A stretch of DNA of 59,557 bases. Source: Oscillospiraceae bacterium (GTDB lineage: Bacteria > Bacillota > Clostridia > Oscillospirales > Oscillospiraceae). The DNA lies in the NCBI GenBank assembly GCA_902801295.1, contig CADCHN010000033.1, positions 1 through 59,557 of the forward strand, written 5' to 3'. Made by a program: the position numbers and the translations under genes. The notes under the pieces are model-generated. The model did no database searches. It was not told the DNA's origin and saw nothing but the letters and a program-made list of their open reading frames with translations. This document shows, piece after piece, positions 7,916 to 15,476 of the stretch (position 1 is its first letter; every line of letters begins with the position of its first letter).

Positions 7916-8455
7916 ATGGAACAGCTTTCAATTGATTTTACCGAGCGTTCAGATGCCGAAATCATACGCGAGGCGTTAGTAAAGGAAATAAACAACCCTG
8001 AGTTTACAAAGTATCTTGTCGTAGAGGCAAACAAAGACGAAACCATCTCGATAAGGGCAAAAAGTTTCCTGTGTGCCAAGATCAAGTTGACCCGAAAAGT
8101 AAGATACATTGTTGTGCGAACGAAAAACATTGATTGTTTCGCAGATTATATTGCATCCAATAAAGCTCAGGTGACTACTGCAGAAGATCAACTTGTAGAA
8201 GAAACAAAGGAATGGTCAAGAATACCCATCACATCTATTGATGATGTGTTAGCGTTAACTAAGCCTCTGAGTATTGTTTTCATTCTTGTATTGTCTGAGC
8301 TTGGTGGAGAGCGATTTGGCTGTTGCGCAAGATATGTACAATGCAGCGACGAAAGAAAATGTATAAATCCAGACTTTTTAATGTCTCTTGCCTGTGCATA
8401 TAAACGCCATTTGGAAGCAGGACGCATTTTTTATGGGAAGAACAAAAACATTTAG
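7916..8455 (+). CDS. Cysteine-rich partner of the exonuclease-BRCT protein
   Basis: This 179-residue protein has no family I can name. Its C-terminal part has Cys136, Cys137, Cys143, Cys149 and Cys160 in the stretch RFGCCARYVQCSDERKC to SLACAY. The spacing of the last four, C-x5-C-x5-C-x10-C, suggests a zinc or iron-sulfur site. The final GRIFYGKN looks conserved in character. The N-terminal half is mixed alpha/beta with basic residues (AKIKLTRKVRYIVVRTK). The ATG stands two bases after the upstream stop, implying translational coupling and a joint role. Confidence 0.65.
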   Translation: MEQLSIDFTERSDAEIIREALVKEINNPEFTKYLVVEANKDETISIRAKSFLCAKIKLTRKVRYIVVRTKNIDCFADYIASNKAQVTTAEDQLVEETKEWSRIPITSIDDVLALTKPLSIVFILVLSELGGERFGCCARYVQCSDERKCINPDFLMSLACAYKRHLEAGRIFYGKNKNI

Positions 8456-8778
8456 TCAAAACCAAGAGATTGCTTACTCACTATTGTTCAGTGGACTAAG
8501 TGCGCTCTATTAGTTGTATGGATAAAACACCTTGACTAAATGTGCGCCTGCAAAAAGAAATCTTGTCTCACGGTGAGACACATTTCAGGTTTCAGACTTC
8601 TGCTTTCGGCGCGGAGATTAGCAGTAATGATAGATAGATGGATAGATCCCTCAGTATAATTCTATCAGTTTCTTTCTATCAGTCTTATTAGGGCATAAGT
8701 TTTTGGTTTCTTGATGTAAAAGATTTTAACCTCCAGACTTCGGGAAAGCGGAAGTCTAGAAGTTTCCTTTTGGGAAGT
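8456..8778. other. Gene-free interval with a palindrome, GATA repeats and a repA remnant
   Basis: The interval holds the palindrome at 8564-8580, a short run of GATA units (about 8628-8647), and two copies of GGAAGTCTAGAAGT-like sequence (about 8740-8785). On the minus strand the frame after the RepA stop codon still encodes a Ser/Thr/Arg-rich tail (TSQKETSRLPLSRSLEV) like the variable tails of longer RepA_N proteins. I read this as decayed repA 3' coding sequence. Confidence 0.5.
8564..8580. repeat. Odd-length palindrome, TGTCTCAC type (copy 5)
   Basis: Identical to the 17-mer at 4965-4981, with matching flanks on both sides (TTG/CTT before and CATTT after). It lies between the Cys-rich protein gene and the repA remnant. 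Confidence 0.75.
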
Positions 8779-9129
8779 CTAGAAGTCCGGTTTGGCGCAA
8801 AATTGCAGGACATAAATCCGATCTGGCTTGCCCTGGCCCTGCTTTTTGCGCTCGATCAGACCGATCCGCTCCAGCTCTGAGAGCAGCTTTCCGGCGGTGA
8901 CGCGGCTGCAGCCGAAGTCCTCGCAGATCTCCGCGACGGCGTAATACACATAAGTCCGGCCTTCCCTGTCACGCCAGCCGTTCTTGACGGACAGGCTCAC
9001 GCGGTCAAGCAGTAAGGCGAACAGCAGCTTCCCTGCGGGGGACAGCGGGCGATACTCCGTTCCTTTGACAAGCGGCCGGGGAATCCGGTAAAAAGAAAAG
9101 CCCTCGCTTTGAGGGCACAAATCCGACAT
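8779..9129 (-). CDS. Truncated RepA_N replication initiator
   Basis: This 116-residue protein is the N-terminal domain of RepA_N initiators: FYRIPRPLVKGTEYRPLSPAGKLLFALLLDR, then a winged helix with VYYAVAEICEDFGCSRVTAGKLLSELERIGLIERKKQG and IYVLQF. Full proteins are usually about twice as long or more. Here a TAG follows KPDF, and the sequence after it still reads like the missing tail, so a nonsense mutation or deletion is likely. GGGAGG precedes the ATG. RepA_N proteins start replication of plasmids and excised elements. The gene is the last one before the junction with spoIVB. Confidence 0.75.
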   Translation of the reverse strand: MSDLCPQSEGFSFYRIPRPLVKGTEYRPLSPAGKLLFALLLDRVSLSVKNGWRDREGRTYVYYAVAEICEDFGCSRVTAGKLLSELERIGLIERKKQGQGKPDRIYVLQFCAKPDF

Positions 9130-9146
9130 AAAACCTCCCTAGATGC

Positions 9147-9186
9147 AGCAAGAGCGCAGCTTGCCCGCCGCGCTCTTGTTGCTTTT
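9147..9186 (+). terminator. Hairpin between repA and the spoIVB junction
   Basis: AGCAAGAGCGC pairs with GCGCTCTTGTT (one G-T pair) around a 12-base loop and is followed by GCTTTTT on the plus strand. It would stop transcripts running rightward out of the element toward spoIVB. Its place so close to the element end makes it a possible end structure as well. Confidence 0.5.
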
Positions 9187-9256
9187 TCCGTATTCTCGCT
9201 TTTAGTGACTTTGACTATGTATTTTGTGCGAGGAAACGCCTGTTTTTCGGTGGGTA

Positions 9257-10180
9257 TCATGTGGTAACTGACACATGCGTCACGGCGCCGACGATTCTGC
9301 CGTCCTGCAGGATCGGGCTGCCGCTCATGCCCTGCACGATGCCGCCCGCGAGCTCACGCAGCAGCGGGTCGGTGACCGTCAGCAGCATACGCTGCACACC
9401 GTCCTCGGTGTAGACCCGGCTGATCTCCACCGCGTATGCCTTCACCCGGCGGCCCTCCAGCGTAGTGAGGATGCTGGCCGGGCCGGGCGTGGGCGAGCCG
9501 ACCTCGGCGCTGCCTTCACCCAGGGCGGCACAGGCCGCGCCGTAGATCCCCTTTTCGGTATTGATTTCAATGTCTCCCAGCTCGCTGCCCCGATCGGCGC
9601 AGCCGCTCAGCTCGCCCGGCGTGCCGGGACTGCCGGGTTTGACGTCTACGATCTGGGCGTCGGTGATCCGCCCACCGCGGATCGGCAGAACCTCTCCGCT
9701 TGTTTCATCGGTGACGCCGTGCCCCAGCGCCCCGTATCGGCCGCTGGCCGGGTCGTAAAAGGTCAGCGTTCCGATGCCGGAGCTCTGATCCCGCAGCCAG
9801 AGCCCCAGCATCCACTGTCCGTCCTGCGAATACGCCGCCTGCACCTGCAGCGTTTCACTTTTTTCGCCGCGCCGCACGGTGATTGCCGCCGTCTCCCCCT
9901 GCAGTGCGCCGATCGCGGCGATCAGATCCTCCGCAGCCGTGACCTCGGTGTCGCCGATCTGTACAATGCGGTCGCCCTCGCGCAGCCCCGCGTCTCTGGC
10001 CGGCGAGCAGCTGCCGGTTTCCGTCTGTACCTCCGCAAAGCCCGCCACCACCACGCCGTCGGTCTGCAGCTCGATCCCCACCGGCTGACCGCCGAGGACC
10101 AGTTCCTGCGCCCAGGCGCCGACCGGCAGCGCCGCCGTCAGGATAAGCGTGCACAACACGCTGATGATCCGTTTTTTCAT
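9257..10180 (-). CDS. spoIVB: SpoIVB-type sporulation peptidase, C-terminus replaced at the element junction
   Basis: This 307-residue protein has a signal peptide (residues 1-24), a PDZ domain (about 35-115, with AGLREGDRIVQI) and an S55 peptidase domain. The catalytic positions look intact: H154 in ALGHGVTD, S287 in GMSGSPI and T301 in GAVTHV. SpoIVB is made in the forespore and cuts SpoIVFA so that SpoIVFB can activate pro-sigma-K. Family members continue after GAVTHV with about 15-25 residues (a DPT..GYGI motif); here the sequence is only SVTT and stop. The break coincides with the change to AT-rich mobile DNA, so insertion is the simplest cause. Activity of the shortened enzyme is uncertain. 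The start at 10180 has GGGGAAAGGG upstream. Confidence 0.85.
   Translation of the reverse strand: MKKRIISVLCTLILTAALPVGAWAQELVLGGQPVGIELQTDGVVVAGFAEVQTETGSCSPARDAGLREGDRIVQIGDTEVTAAEDLIAAIGALQGETAAITVRRGEKSETLQVQAAYSQDGQWMLGLWLRDQSSGIGTLTFYDPASGRYGALGHGVTDETSGEVLPIRGGRITDAQIVDVKPGSPGTPGELSGCADRGSELGDIEINTEKGIYGAACAALGEGSAEVGSPTPGPASILTTLEGRRVKAYAVEISRVYTEDGVQRMLLTVTDPLLRELAGGIVQGMSGSPILQDGRIVGAVTHVSVTT
9258..9277. other. Candidate attachment core at the spoIVB junction
   Basis: CATGTG and CACATG are inverted around the eight bases GTAACTGA. Inverted arms around a 6-8 base overlap are typical of tyrosine-recombinase cores, and the site lies exactly where SpoIVB similarity ends. The partner site would be left of position 1, so this cannot be confirmed here. 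Confidence 0.4.
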
Positions 10181-10289
10181 GCCCTTTCCCCTTCCGCGAA
10201 AAAATGCAAATGAAATTTGCAGATTTAATATGCGCCGCGTCGGGAAAAATAACGGCGGATAAATCTTGTATACTGGCAAATTTCAACAG

Positions 10290-10324
10290 AAAAAACGGTC
10301 TTTGCCCGAAAGCAAAGACCGTTT
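10290..10324 (-). terminator. Terminator of mscS
   Basis: AAACGGTCTTTGC pairs perfectly with GCAAAGACCGTTT around a short loop. On the minus strand it is followed by TTTTTT. It lies 24 bases past the mscS stop and upstream of spoIVB. Confidence 0.88.
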
Positions 10325-10347
10325 ATGTCAAAGTTTCCTGTTTTGCT

Positions 10348-11148
10348 TTATTTTTCCACGATGTGGACGTTGACGTGCTCGTAGCTCATCTTGACGTCGT
10401 TGCGCTTGAAGCTCTCGCGCACGCGCTCGTTCATGCCGAAGAACACGTCCCAGTAGTTGGCGTTTTTGCACCAGACGCGGGAGACGTACTTGACAACGCT
10501 GCCCTCATAGGAGAAGAGGCGGACAAAGGGTTCGGGATCCTGCAGGATCTTGTCATCCTCGCCGATGGCCTCGAGGATCGCGGCCTTGACCTTCTCGGTG
10601 TCCTCGTCGTAGGAGGCGCAGAAGTACTGGTCGACGCGGCGAAGCGGCTCATGGCTGTAATTGTTGATGGTGGAGGCGGTCACGTCGCCGTTCGGGATGC
10701 TGACGGCGATGTTGTCCAGGGTGTCCATCTCGGTGTAGAACAGGCCGACGGACTTGATCGTGCCGGTCTTGCCGGCCACGTCCACAAAATCACCGGCCGC
10801 AAAGGGCTTGGTAATCAGCAGGGTGATGCCGGAGAAGAGGTTGGACATGATGTTCTGCACAGCCAGGGACAGAGCCAGGCCGGCTACGCTGACCAGGGCC
10901 ACGAGAGAGGCCGTGTCGATGCCGAGGGCGTTGGCGACAATGATGATCGCGACGATCCAGAGCAGGACGTTGATGGCGTTGCGGACGAGGTTCGTCAGCG
11001 CGCCGTCAATTTTCTTGGACTTGGCGAGCAGCCTGTCCACCGCCTTCATGACGATCTTGATGACGATCCACGCGACGAGGAAGATCAGAATCGCGGACAA
11101 AAGCGACGCGGCAGAGTCAACGCCGATCTTTTGGAGCAGTTCATCCAT
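10348..11148 (-). CDS. mscS: Small-conductance mechanosensitive channel (MscS family)
   Basis: This 266-residue membrane protein has three N-terminal helices (residues about 15-40, 60-82 and 86-110). The third is the pore helix with the glycine/alanine pattern LVALVSVAGLALSLAVQNIMSNLFSGI. The cytoplasmic beta domain follows (PFAAGDFVDVAGKTGTIKSVGLFYTEMDTLDNIAVSIPNGDV). The channel opens when membrane tension rises and releases solutes on osmotic downshock. Length and layout are typical. TAAGGAGGG precedes the ATG. It is a single gene with its own terminator. Confidence 0.93.
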   Translation of the reverse strand: MDELLQKIGVDSAASLLSAILIFLVAWIVIKIVMKAVDRLLAKSKKIDGALTNLVRNAINVLLWIVAIIIVANALGIDTASLVALVSVAGLALSLAVQNIMSNLFSGITLLITKPFAAGDFVDVAGKTGTIKSVGLFYTEMDTLDNIAVSIPNGDVTASTINNYSHEPLRRVDQYFCASYDEDTEKVKAAILEAIGEDDKILQDPEPFVRLFSYEGSVVKYVSRVWCKNANYWDVFFGMNERVRESFKRNDVKMSYEHVNVHIVEK

Positions 11149-11215
11149 GGGAAAGTCCCTCCTTAGTATTTGATGAAATAATTATAAATGGATAGCGGAT
11201 GATTTGCAAGAGTTT

Positions 11216-11623
11216 TCAGAGGCTGCCCAGGTATCCTTCAAGAATCAGGCTCGCGGCCACGGCGTCCACGCTGCGGCGGTGGACTTTTTCTTTTTTGCCG
11301 TTGGCGTGCAGGATAGCGTGGGCCTCAATGCTGCTGCGCCGCTCGTCCCAGAGGACGACCGGCAGGCCGGTCTCGGCAAGCAGCAGTTCGCGGAAGGCGC
11401 GGCTTTTTTCGGCGCGCGGACCCTCGCTGCCGTCCATGTTCTTCGGCAGTCCGAGTACCAGCGTGCCCACATCGCGCTTTTTCGCCTCCTCGGCGATGCG
11501 CGCGGCGGCGCGCTCCATATTCCACTCCTCCATCGTCCATGCCTCGCCGCAGAACATCCCCAGCAGGTCGGACACGGCGAGCCCGATCCGCGCGTCGCCG
11601 TAATCAATCGCCATCGTTCTCAT
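11216..11623 (-). CDS. ruvX: Putative Holliday junction resolvase RuvX/YqgF
   Basis: This 135-residue RNase H-fold protein starts RTMAIDYGDARIGLAVSD, with the first catalytic Asp in IDYGDARIG. It then has LVLGLPKNMDGSEGP, LWDERRSS and, near the end, RRSVDAVAASLILEGYL with the last acidic residue. Known roles are in 16S rRNA 5'-end maturation or branched-DNA cleavage. The ATG at 11623 has GAGGAAA upstream; an earlier ATG overlaps folC and is less likely. It follows folC by 23 bases on the same strand. Confidence 0.92.
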   Translation of the reverse strand: MRTMAIDYGDARIGLAVSDLLGMFCGEAWTMEEWNMERAAARIAEEAKKRDVGTLVLGLPKNMDGSEGPRAEKSRAFRELLLAETGLPVVLWDERRSSIEAHAILHANGKKEKVHRRSVDAVAASLILEGYLGSL

Positions 11624-11646
11624 CGTGGTTTCCTCATTTCTGTTTT

Positions 11647-12921
11647 TCAGTACATGCCCATACAATATCTGATTTCTCCCGCCATGTACAGTGAGCCGAC
11701 CGCGCAGACCATCGCGTCCTCCCCGGCCTGATCGATGGCCTCGCTCACGCCCTCGCGGATGCTCGCGCAGGCCGTGACGGGCTTGCTGAAGCGCCCGAGA
11801 CAGGCCGCCAGTTCCTCCGCGGGCAGGGCGCGGGGGCTGTCCGGCGTGACGCAGACGAAGGCGTCCGCCGCCGGGGCAAGAACGGAAAGCATGCCCTCAT
11901 AGTCCTTATCCTTCAACACGCCGATCAGCAGCACGCGGCGCGTGTCCGGGAAATAGCGGCGCAGGTTATCCGCCACGGTCTCGGCGCACTGCACGTTGTG
12001 TCCGCCGTCGACGACGAAGGGCGGCTCCTCGCGCAGCAGCTCAAAGCGCGCCGGCCAGGAGACGGCGTAGAGCCCGTGCTCCAGCGCGTCCTGTTCGATG
12101 CGCCAACCGCGCTGCCGCAGCACTTCGGCTGCCTCAATGACGACGGCGGCGTTTTTCATCTGGTGCGCGCCGAGCAGCGGGATCGCGTAGGGATTATTTT
12201 TATAAGTAAAGACCTGGCCTTCCAGGCTGTCGAATTCCGGGCGGATGGCGGAAAAGTCCGCGATGCGCAGCTCCGCGCCGCGCTCGGCGCAGACCTTGCG
12301 CACGACCTCCGTCACGCCCTCCGTCTGCTGGTAGAGGACGCAGGGGCAGCCGGGCTTGATGATCCCGGCCTTTTCAAAGGCGATTTTTTCGAGTGTGTCG
12401 CCGAGGATCTCGGTGTGGTCGAGGCCGATGTTCATGATGATGCTGACTTCCGGCGCCTCGATGACGTTCGTCGCGTCGAAGCGGCCGCCGAGGCCGACTT
12501 CAAGCACGACGATATCGCATTTTTCCTCCGCGTACCACAGCAGCGCCGCCGCGGTCATCATTTCAAACTCGGTGGGATGATCCTCCATCGCCTCGGCATG
12601 GGGCTTCAGGCGCGCTGTGACGTCGGCCAGCACCTCGTCGTCGATGGGCCGGCCGTTTAATTGCATGCGCTCGTTGAAGCGCCAGAGATAGGGCGAAGTA
12701 AAGAGGCCGGTGCGATAGCCCGCGGCGCGCAGCACCGAGGCCGTCATGGCCGCGCAGCTGCCCTTGCCGTTGGTGCCGGCGATGTGGACAAATTTCAGCT
12801 TCTTCTGCGGATCGCCCAGACGCCGCAGCAGCTCCGTGACGCGCTCGAGTCCGGGCTTGGAGCCCAGCCAGCGCACGCCGTTGATATAGTCGATCGCTTC
12901 CTGATAGGTCACAGCGTTCAT
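11647..12921 (-). CDS. folC: Folylpolyglutamate synthase / dihydrofolate synthase
   Basis: This ATP-dependent Mur-ligase-like enzyme adds glutamate to folates. Visible motifs are the P-loop AGTNGKGS, the omega-loop region LFTSPYLWRFNERMQLNG, VLEVGLGGRFDATNVI, IGLDHTEILGDTLEKIAFEKAGIIKP, and in the C-terminal domain VVDGGHNVQCAE and IGVLKDKDYEGML. The length of about 424 residues is normal. The start is uncertain within a few codons: two ATGs (12924 and 12921) lie directly behind CAGGAG, so spacing is short for either. ruvX follows on the same strand. Confidence 0.93.
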   Translation of the reverse strand: MNAVTYQEAIDYINGVRWLGSKPGLERVTELLRRLGDPQKKLKFVHIAGTNGKGSCAAMTASVLRAAGYRTGLFTSPYLWRFNERMQLNGRPIDDEVLADVTARLKPHAEAMEDHPTEFEMMTAAALLWYAEEKCDIVVLEVGLGGRFDATNVIEAPEVSIIMNIGLDHTEILGDTLEKIAFEKAGIIKPGCPCVLYQQTEGVTEVVRKVCAERGAELRIADFSAIRPEFDSLEGQVFTYKNNPYAIPLLGAHQMKNAAVVIEAAEVLRQRGWRIEQDALEHGLYAVSWPARFELLREEPPFVVDGGHNVQCAETVADNLRRYFPDTRRVLLIGVLKDKDYEGMLSVLAPAADAFVCVTPDSPRALPAEELAACLGRFSKPVTACASIREGVSEAIDQAGEDAMVCAVGSLYMAGEIRYCMGMY

Positions 12922-13005
12922 CATCTCCTGTTCGATCACAACTATATCACGCCGATTTCCGTCCCGCAAGGGGCAAAAAAGTCTGAAAATTCAAGGAAAA
13001 AATGC

Positions 13006-13034
13006 TTGACCTGGCAGATGCGCTGTGCTATAGT
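13006..13034 (+). promoter_or_regulatory. Promoter of the rpmG-secE-nusG-rplKA operon
   Basis: TTGACC and TATAGT are separated by 17 bases. About 125 bases of leader separate it from rpmG and contain a CCCGCG/CGCGGG hairpin near 13120-13138. No known leader motif was recognised. Confidence 0.75.
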
Positions 13035-13163
13035 ATGTCTTACCTGTCGCACGAGAGGTTTCTTTTTGCGCGCATTTTTTGCCGCAGAGAGGGTCTTCTG
13101 TGCCATACAGGGAGGCAATGCCCGCGGGATACGCGGGTAAATAAAATAGGAGGTGCCGAAAGA

Positions 13164-13325
13164 ATGGCTGCAGGCGCAAGAGTTAAAATTACACTCAGAT
13201 GCGAAGAATGCAAGCAGAGGAACTACAACACGGTCAAGAACAAGAAGAACACGTCCGACCGTTTGGAGCGCAGCAAATATTGCCCCTTCTGCAGAAAGCA
13301 CACCAAGCATGTAGAGTCCAAGTAA
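13164..13325 (+). CDS. rpmG: 50S ribosomal protein L33
   Basis: This 53-residue protein reads [25 protein letters not shown] and then [21 protein letters not shown]. The two CxxC pairs form the zinc-binding C+ version of L33. It is the first gene of the operon with secE and nusG, the usual order in Firmicutes. TAGGAGGTG is placed well before the ATG. Confidence 0.95.
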   Translation: MAAGARVKITLRCEECKQRNYNTVKNKKNTSDRLERSKYCPFCRKHTKHVESK

Positions 13326-13347
13326 GCTTCGGAAAGGATGCGTGAAC

Positions 13348-13620
13348 ATGGCTGAAGAAAAGAAAACCAATGCCGCTCCCGTAAAGGCCGTCGCCGCCGT
13401 GAAGAAGGACGACGCGAAGCCCGGCTTCTTTAAAAGAGTCGGCAAGTGGTTCCGCGAGATGAGAAGCGAGCTGAAGAAGGTCATCTGGCCCACTCGCAAG
13501 CAGCTCATCAACAACACGGTCGTTTCCGTCGTGGTAATGCTGGTCTCCGCGCTGGGCGTGTGGGGCTTTGACCAGGTCGCAAGACTGCTGGTTCAGGGCC
13601 TGCTCGGTCTGAAGGGTTAA
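13348..13620 (+). CDS. secE: Protein translocase subunit SecE
   Basis: This 90-residue protein has a lysine- and alanine-rich N-terminal extension, the SecE signature FFKRVGKWFREMRSELKKVIWPTRKQLINNT, and one membrane helix (VVSVVVMLVSALGVWGF). SecE clamps the two halves of SecY. A GTG two codons earlier (13342) is an alternative start and has the better distance from GGAAAGGA. The gene sits between rpmG and nusG, as expected. Confidence 0.93.
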   Translation: MAEEKKTNAAPVKAVAAVKKDDAKPGFFKRVGKWFREMRSELKKVIWPTRKQLINNTVVSVVVMLVSALGVWGFDQVARLLVQGLLGLKG

Positions 13621-13626
13621 ATCAGC

Positions 13627-14151
13627 ATGGCTGAGGAAGCAAAATGGTACGTGGTTCATACCTATTCCGGGTATGAAAACGCGGTTGCGGCCGCTGTGAT
13701 GAAGGCAGCGGAAAACCGCAAAATGACGGATCTGATCCGTGAGGTCAACATCCCCATGGAAACCGTCACCGAATTCACCGACAACGGTGAAAAGACCGTC
13801 GAACGCAAGGTGTTCCCCGGCTACGTGCTGGTCAAGATGATTCTGACCGACGACAGCTGGCACCTGGTGCACAATGTTCGCGGCGCAACCGGCTTCGTCG
13901 GGTCTGACGGCAAGGCCGTCCCCCTGACCGAGCAGGAAATCCTCGACCTGGGCGTCGAGCGCAGAGAGATCGTCGTCGGCTACGCCGTGGGCGACAGCGT
14001 CAAGGTCACTGACGGCCCGCTGTCCGGCTTCATCGGCACGGTGGACGAGCTCGAACCCGAGAAGGATCGGGTCCGTGTGGTCGTCTCGATGTTCGGCAGA
14101 GAGACTCCGGTGGATCTGGAGCTCGATCAGGTCGAACCCATCAAAGAATAA
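13627..14151 (+). CDS. nusG: Transcription antitermination factor NusG
   Basis: This 174-residue protein has the NGN domain ([49 protein letters not shown]) and a C-terminal KOW domain ([22 protein letters not shown]). It binds RNA polymerase and modulates pausing and termination, and couples to the ribosome. It begins six bases after secE, so the pair is likely translationally linked. Length is normal. Confidence 0.95.
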   Translation: MAEEAKWYVVHTYSGYENAVAAAVMKAAENRKMTDLIREVNIPMETVTEFTDNGEKTVERKVFPGYVLVKMILTDDSWHLVHNVRGATGFVGSDGKAVPLTEQEILDLGVERREIVVGYAVGDSVKVTDGPLSGFIGTVDELEPEKDRVRVVVSMFGRETPVDLELDQVEPIKE

Positions 14152-14171
14152 TAAGAAAGAGGTGCTCCAAG

Positions 14172-14597
14172 TTGGCACAGAAAGTAGTTGGATACGTAAG
14201 ATTCCAGGTTCCCGCCGGCAAGGCGACTCCGGCTCCCCCCGTCGGCCCCGCTCTGGGCCAGTACGGCGTTAACATCGGTCAGTTCACCAAGGACTTCAAC
14301 GAGCGGACCAAGGGCGATATGGGTCTGATGATCCCCGTCGTCATCACTGTCTACTCCGACCGCAGCTTCACCTTCATCTGCAAGACTCCTCCCGCCGCCC
14401 TCCTGATCAAGAAGGCCTGCGGCATCGAGTCCGGCTCCGGTGTGCCCCAGAAGGACAAGGTTGCCACCATCAGCAAGGAAGACGTGCGCAAGATCGCCGA
14501 GCAGAAGATGAGAGATCTCAACTGCACCGACATCGAGTCCGCCATGAGCATGATCGCAGGCACCTGCCGCTCCATGGGCGTCATCGTCGGCGAGTAA
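14172..14597 (+). CDS. rplK: 50S ribosomal protein L11 (TTG start)
   Basis: This 141-residue protein reads [34 protein letters not shown], the classic L11 start, with the C-terminal rRNA-binding part [25 protein letters not shown]. The start is TTG, supported by AGAGGTG upstream and by the family N-terminus. L11 forms the stalk base and works in translation-factor binding and RelA activation. Confidence 0.95.
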   Translation: MAQKVVGYVRFQVPAGKATPAPPVGPALGQYGVNIGQFTKDFNERTKGDMGLMIPVVITVYSDRSFTFICKTPPAALLIKKACGIESGSGVPQKDKVATISKEDVRKIAEQKMRDLNCTDIESAMSMIAGTCRSMGVIVGE

Positions 14598-14682
14598 CAG
14601 CTCCTTTCGACGGAAAGTTTCCGTCACATAAGTGGGAGGATTTATCCATCCGACACGAACCACATTACAGGAGGAAACAACA

Positions 14683-15375
14683 TTGTTTAGAGGTAAAAAT
14701 TATAAAGAGAGCTCCAAGCTCATTGATAAGCAGGCACTCTATGATCCCATGGATGCCCTGAATCTGGTCATCAGCGCCAGCAAGGCGAAGTTCGACGAGA
14801 CCGTCGAGCTGCACGTGAAGCTGGGTGTCGACGGCCGTCACGCCGACCAGCAGGTCCGCGGCGCCATCGTGCTGCCCAACGGCACCGGCAAGACCGTCCG
14901 CGTCCTGGTGTTCTGCCCGCCCGAGCAGGTCGAGGAAGCCCTCGCGGCCGGCGCCGACTATGCCGGCGGCATGGACTACGTGGAAAAGATTCAGAAGGAA
15001 AACTGGTTTGAGTTCGACACCGTGATCGCCAACCCCAAGATGATGGGCACCGTTGGCCGTCTCGGTAAGATCCTCGGCCCCAAGGGCCTGATGCCCTCCC
15101 CGAAGGCCGGCACCGTCACCCCGAACGTGGCCCAGGCCGTCAAGGAAGCCAAGGCCGGTAAGGTCGAGTACCGTCTGGACAAGACCAACATCATCCACTG
15201 CCCCATCGGCAAGGTCAGCTTCGGCGCCGAGAAGCTCTTCGAGAACTACGCCGCCCTGCTCAACGCCATCATCAAGGCCAAGCCCGCGTCCGCCAAGGGC
15301 CAGTACATTCGCTCTTGCGTGACCGCGTCCACCATGGGCCCCGGCGTGAAGATCAACGCCCAGAAGCAGCTGTAA
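14683..15375 (+). CDS. rplA: 50S ribosomal protein L1 (TTG start)
   Basis: This 230-residue protein contains [49 protein letters not shown], hallmarks of L1. The chosen start is a TTG at 14683 with CAGGAGG nine bases upstream; an in-frame GTG at 14632 would add an unrelated N-terminus. The 85-base gap before it holds a GACGGAAA/TTTCCGTC hairpin (14609-14625) that might be an L1 autoregulatory site, which is unproven. rplJL does not follow as it usually does. Confidence 0.93.
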   Translation: MFRGKNYKESSKLIDKQALYDPMDALNLVISASKAKFDETVELHVKLGVDGRHADQQVRGAIVLPNGTGKTVRVLVFCPPEQVEEALAAGADYAGGMDYVEKIQKENWFEFDTVIANPKMMGTVGRLGKILGPKGLMPSPKAGTVTPNVAQAVKEAKAGKVEYRLDKTNIIHCPIGKVSFGAEKLFENYAALLNAIIKAKPASAKGQYIRSCVTASTMGPGVKINAQKQL

Positions 15376-15388
15376 TCATTGCCTGTTA

Positions 15389-15426
15389 AAAATCGCCGTC
15401 GTTTGTACAAACGACGGCGATTTTTT
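15389..15426 (+). terminator. Terminator of the rpmG-rplA operon
   Basis: AATCGCCGTCGTTTG and its perfect complement form a long stem with almost no loop, followed by TTTTTTG. It ends the ribosomal operon directly after rplA. Confidence 0.9.
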
Positions 15427-15476
15427 GTTGTGCGGTAGCGAGAAGTTCTTGTGTTGGCAACAGGAGAGGATAAAGA

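Larger units (their letters stand above)
1..9256. mobile_element. Right part of an integrated mobilisable/conjugative element
   Basis: This stretch is visibly AT-richer than the DNA right of 9257 and holds mobile-element genes: a Spo0A-C-domain protein, a Cys-rich KTR protein, MobC, a Phd/RelE pair and a RepA_N replication protein. Its right boundary is placed at the end of spoIVB, whose conserved C-terminus is replaced by unrelated residues. The left end, any integrase and most conjugation genes would lie before position 1. The sigma and repA genes look damaged, so the element may be decaying. The exact boundary is inferred from the spoIVB break, not from a paired attachment site. Confidence 0.7.

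Noticed and set aside
8628..8647. GATA run as a transposon end or regulatory microsatellite
   Set aside because: Only a few units, no inverted partner; it is better explained as decayed repA tail.
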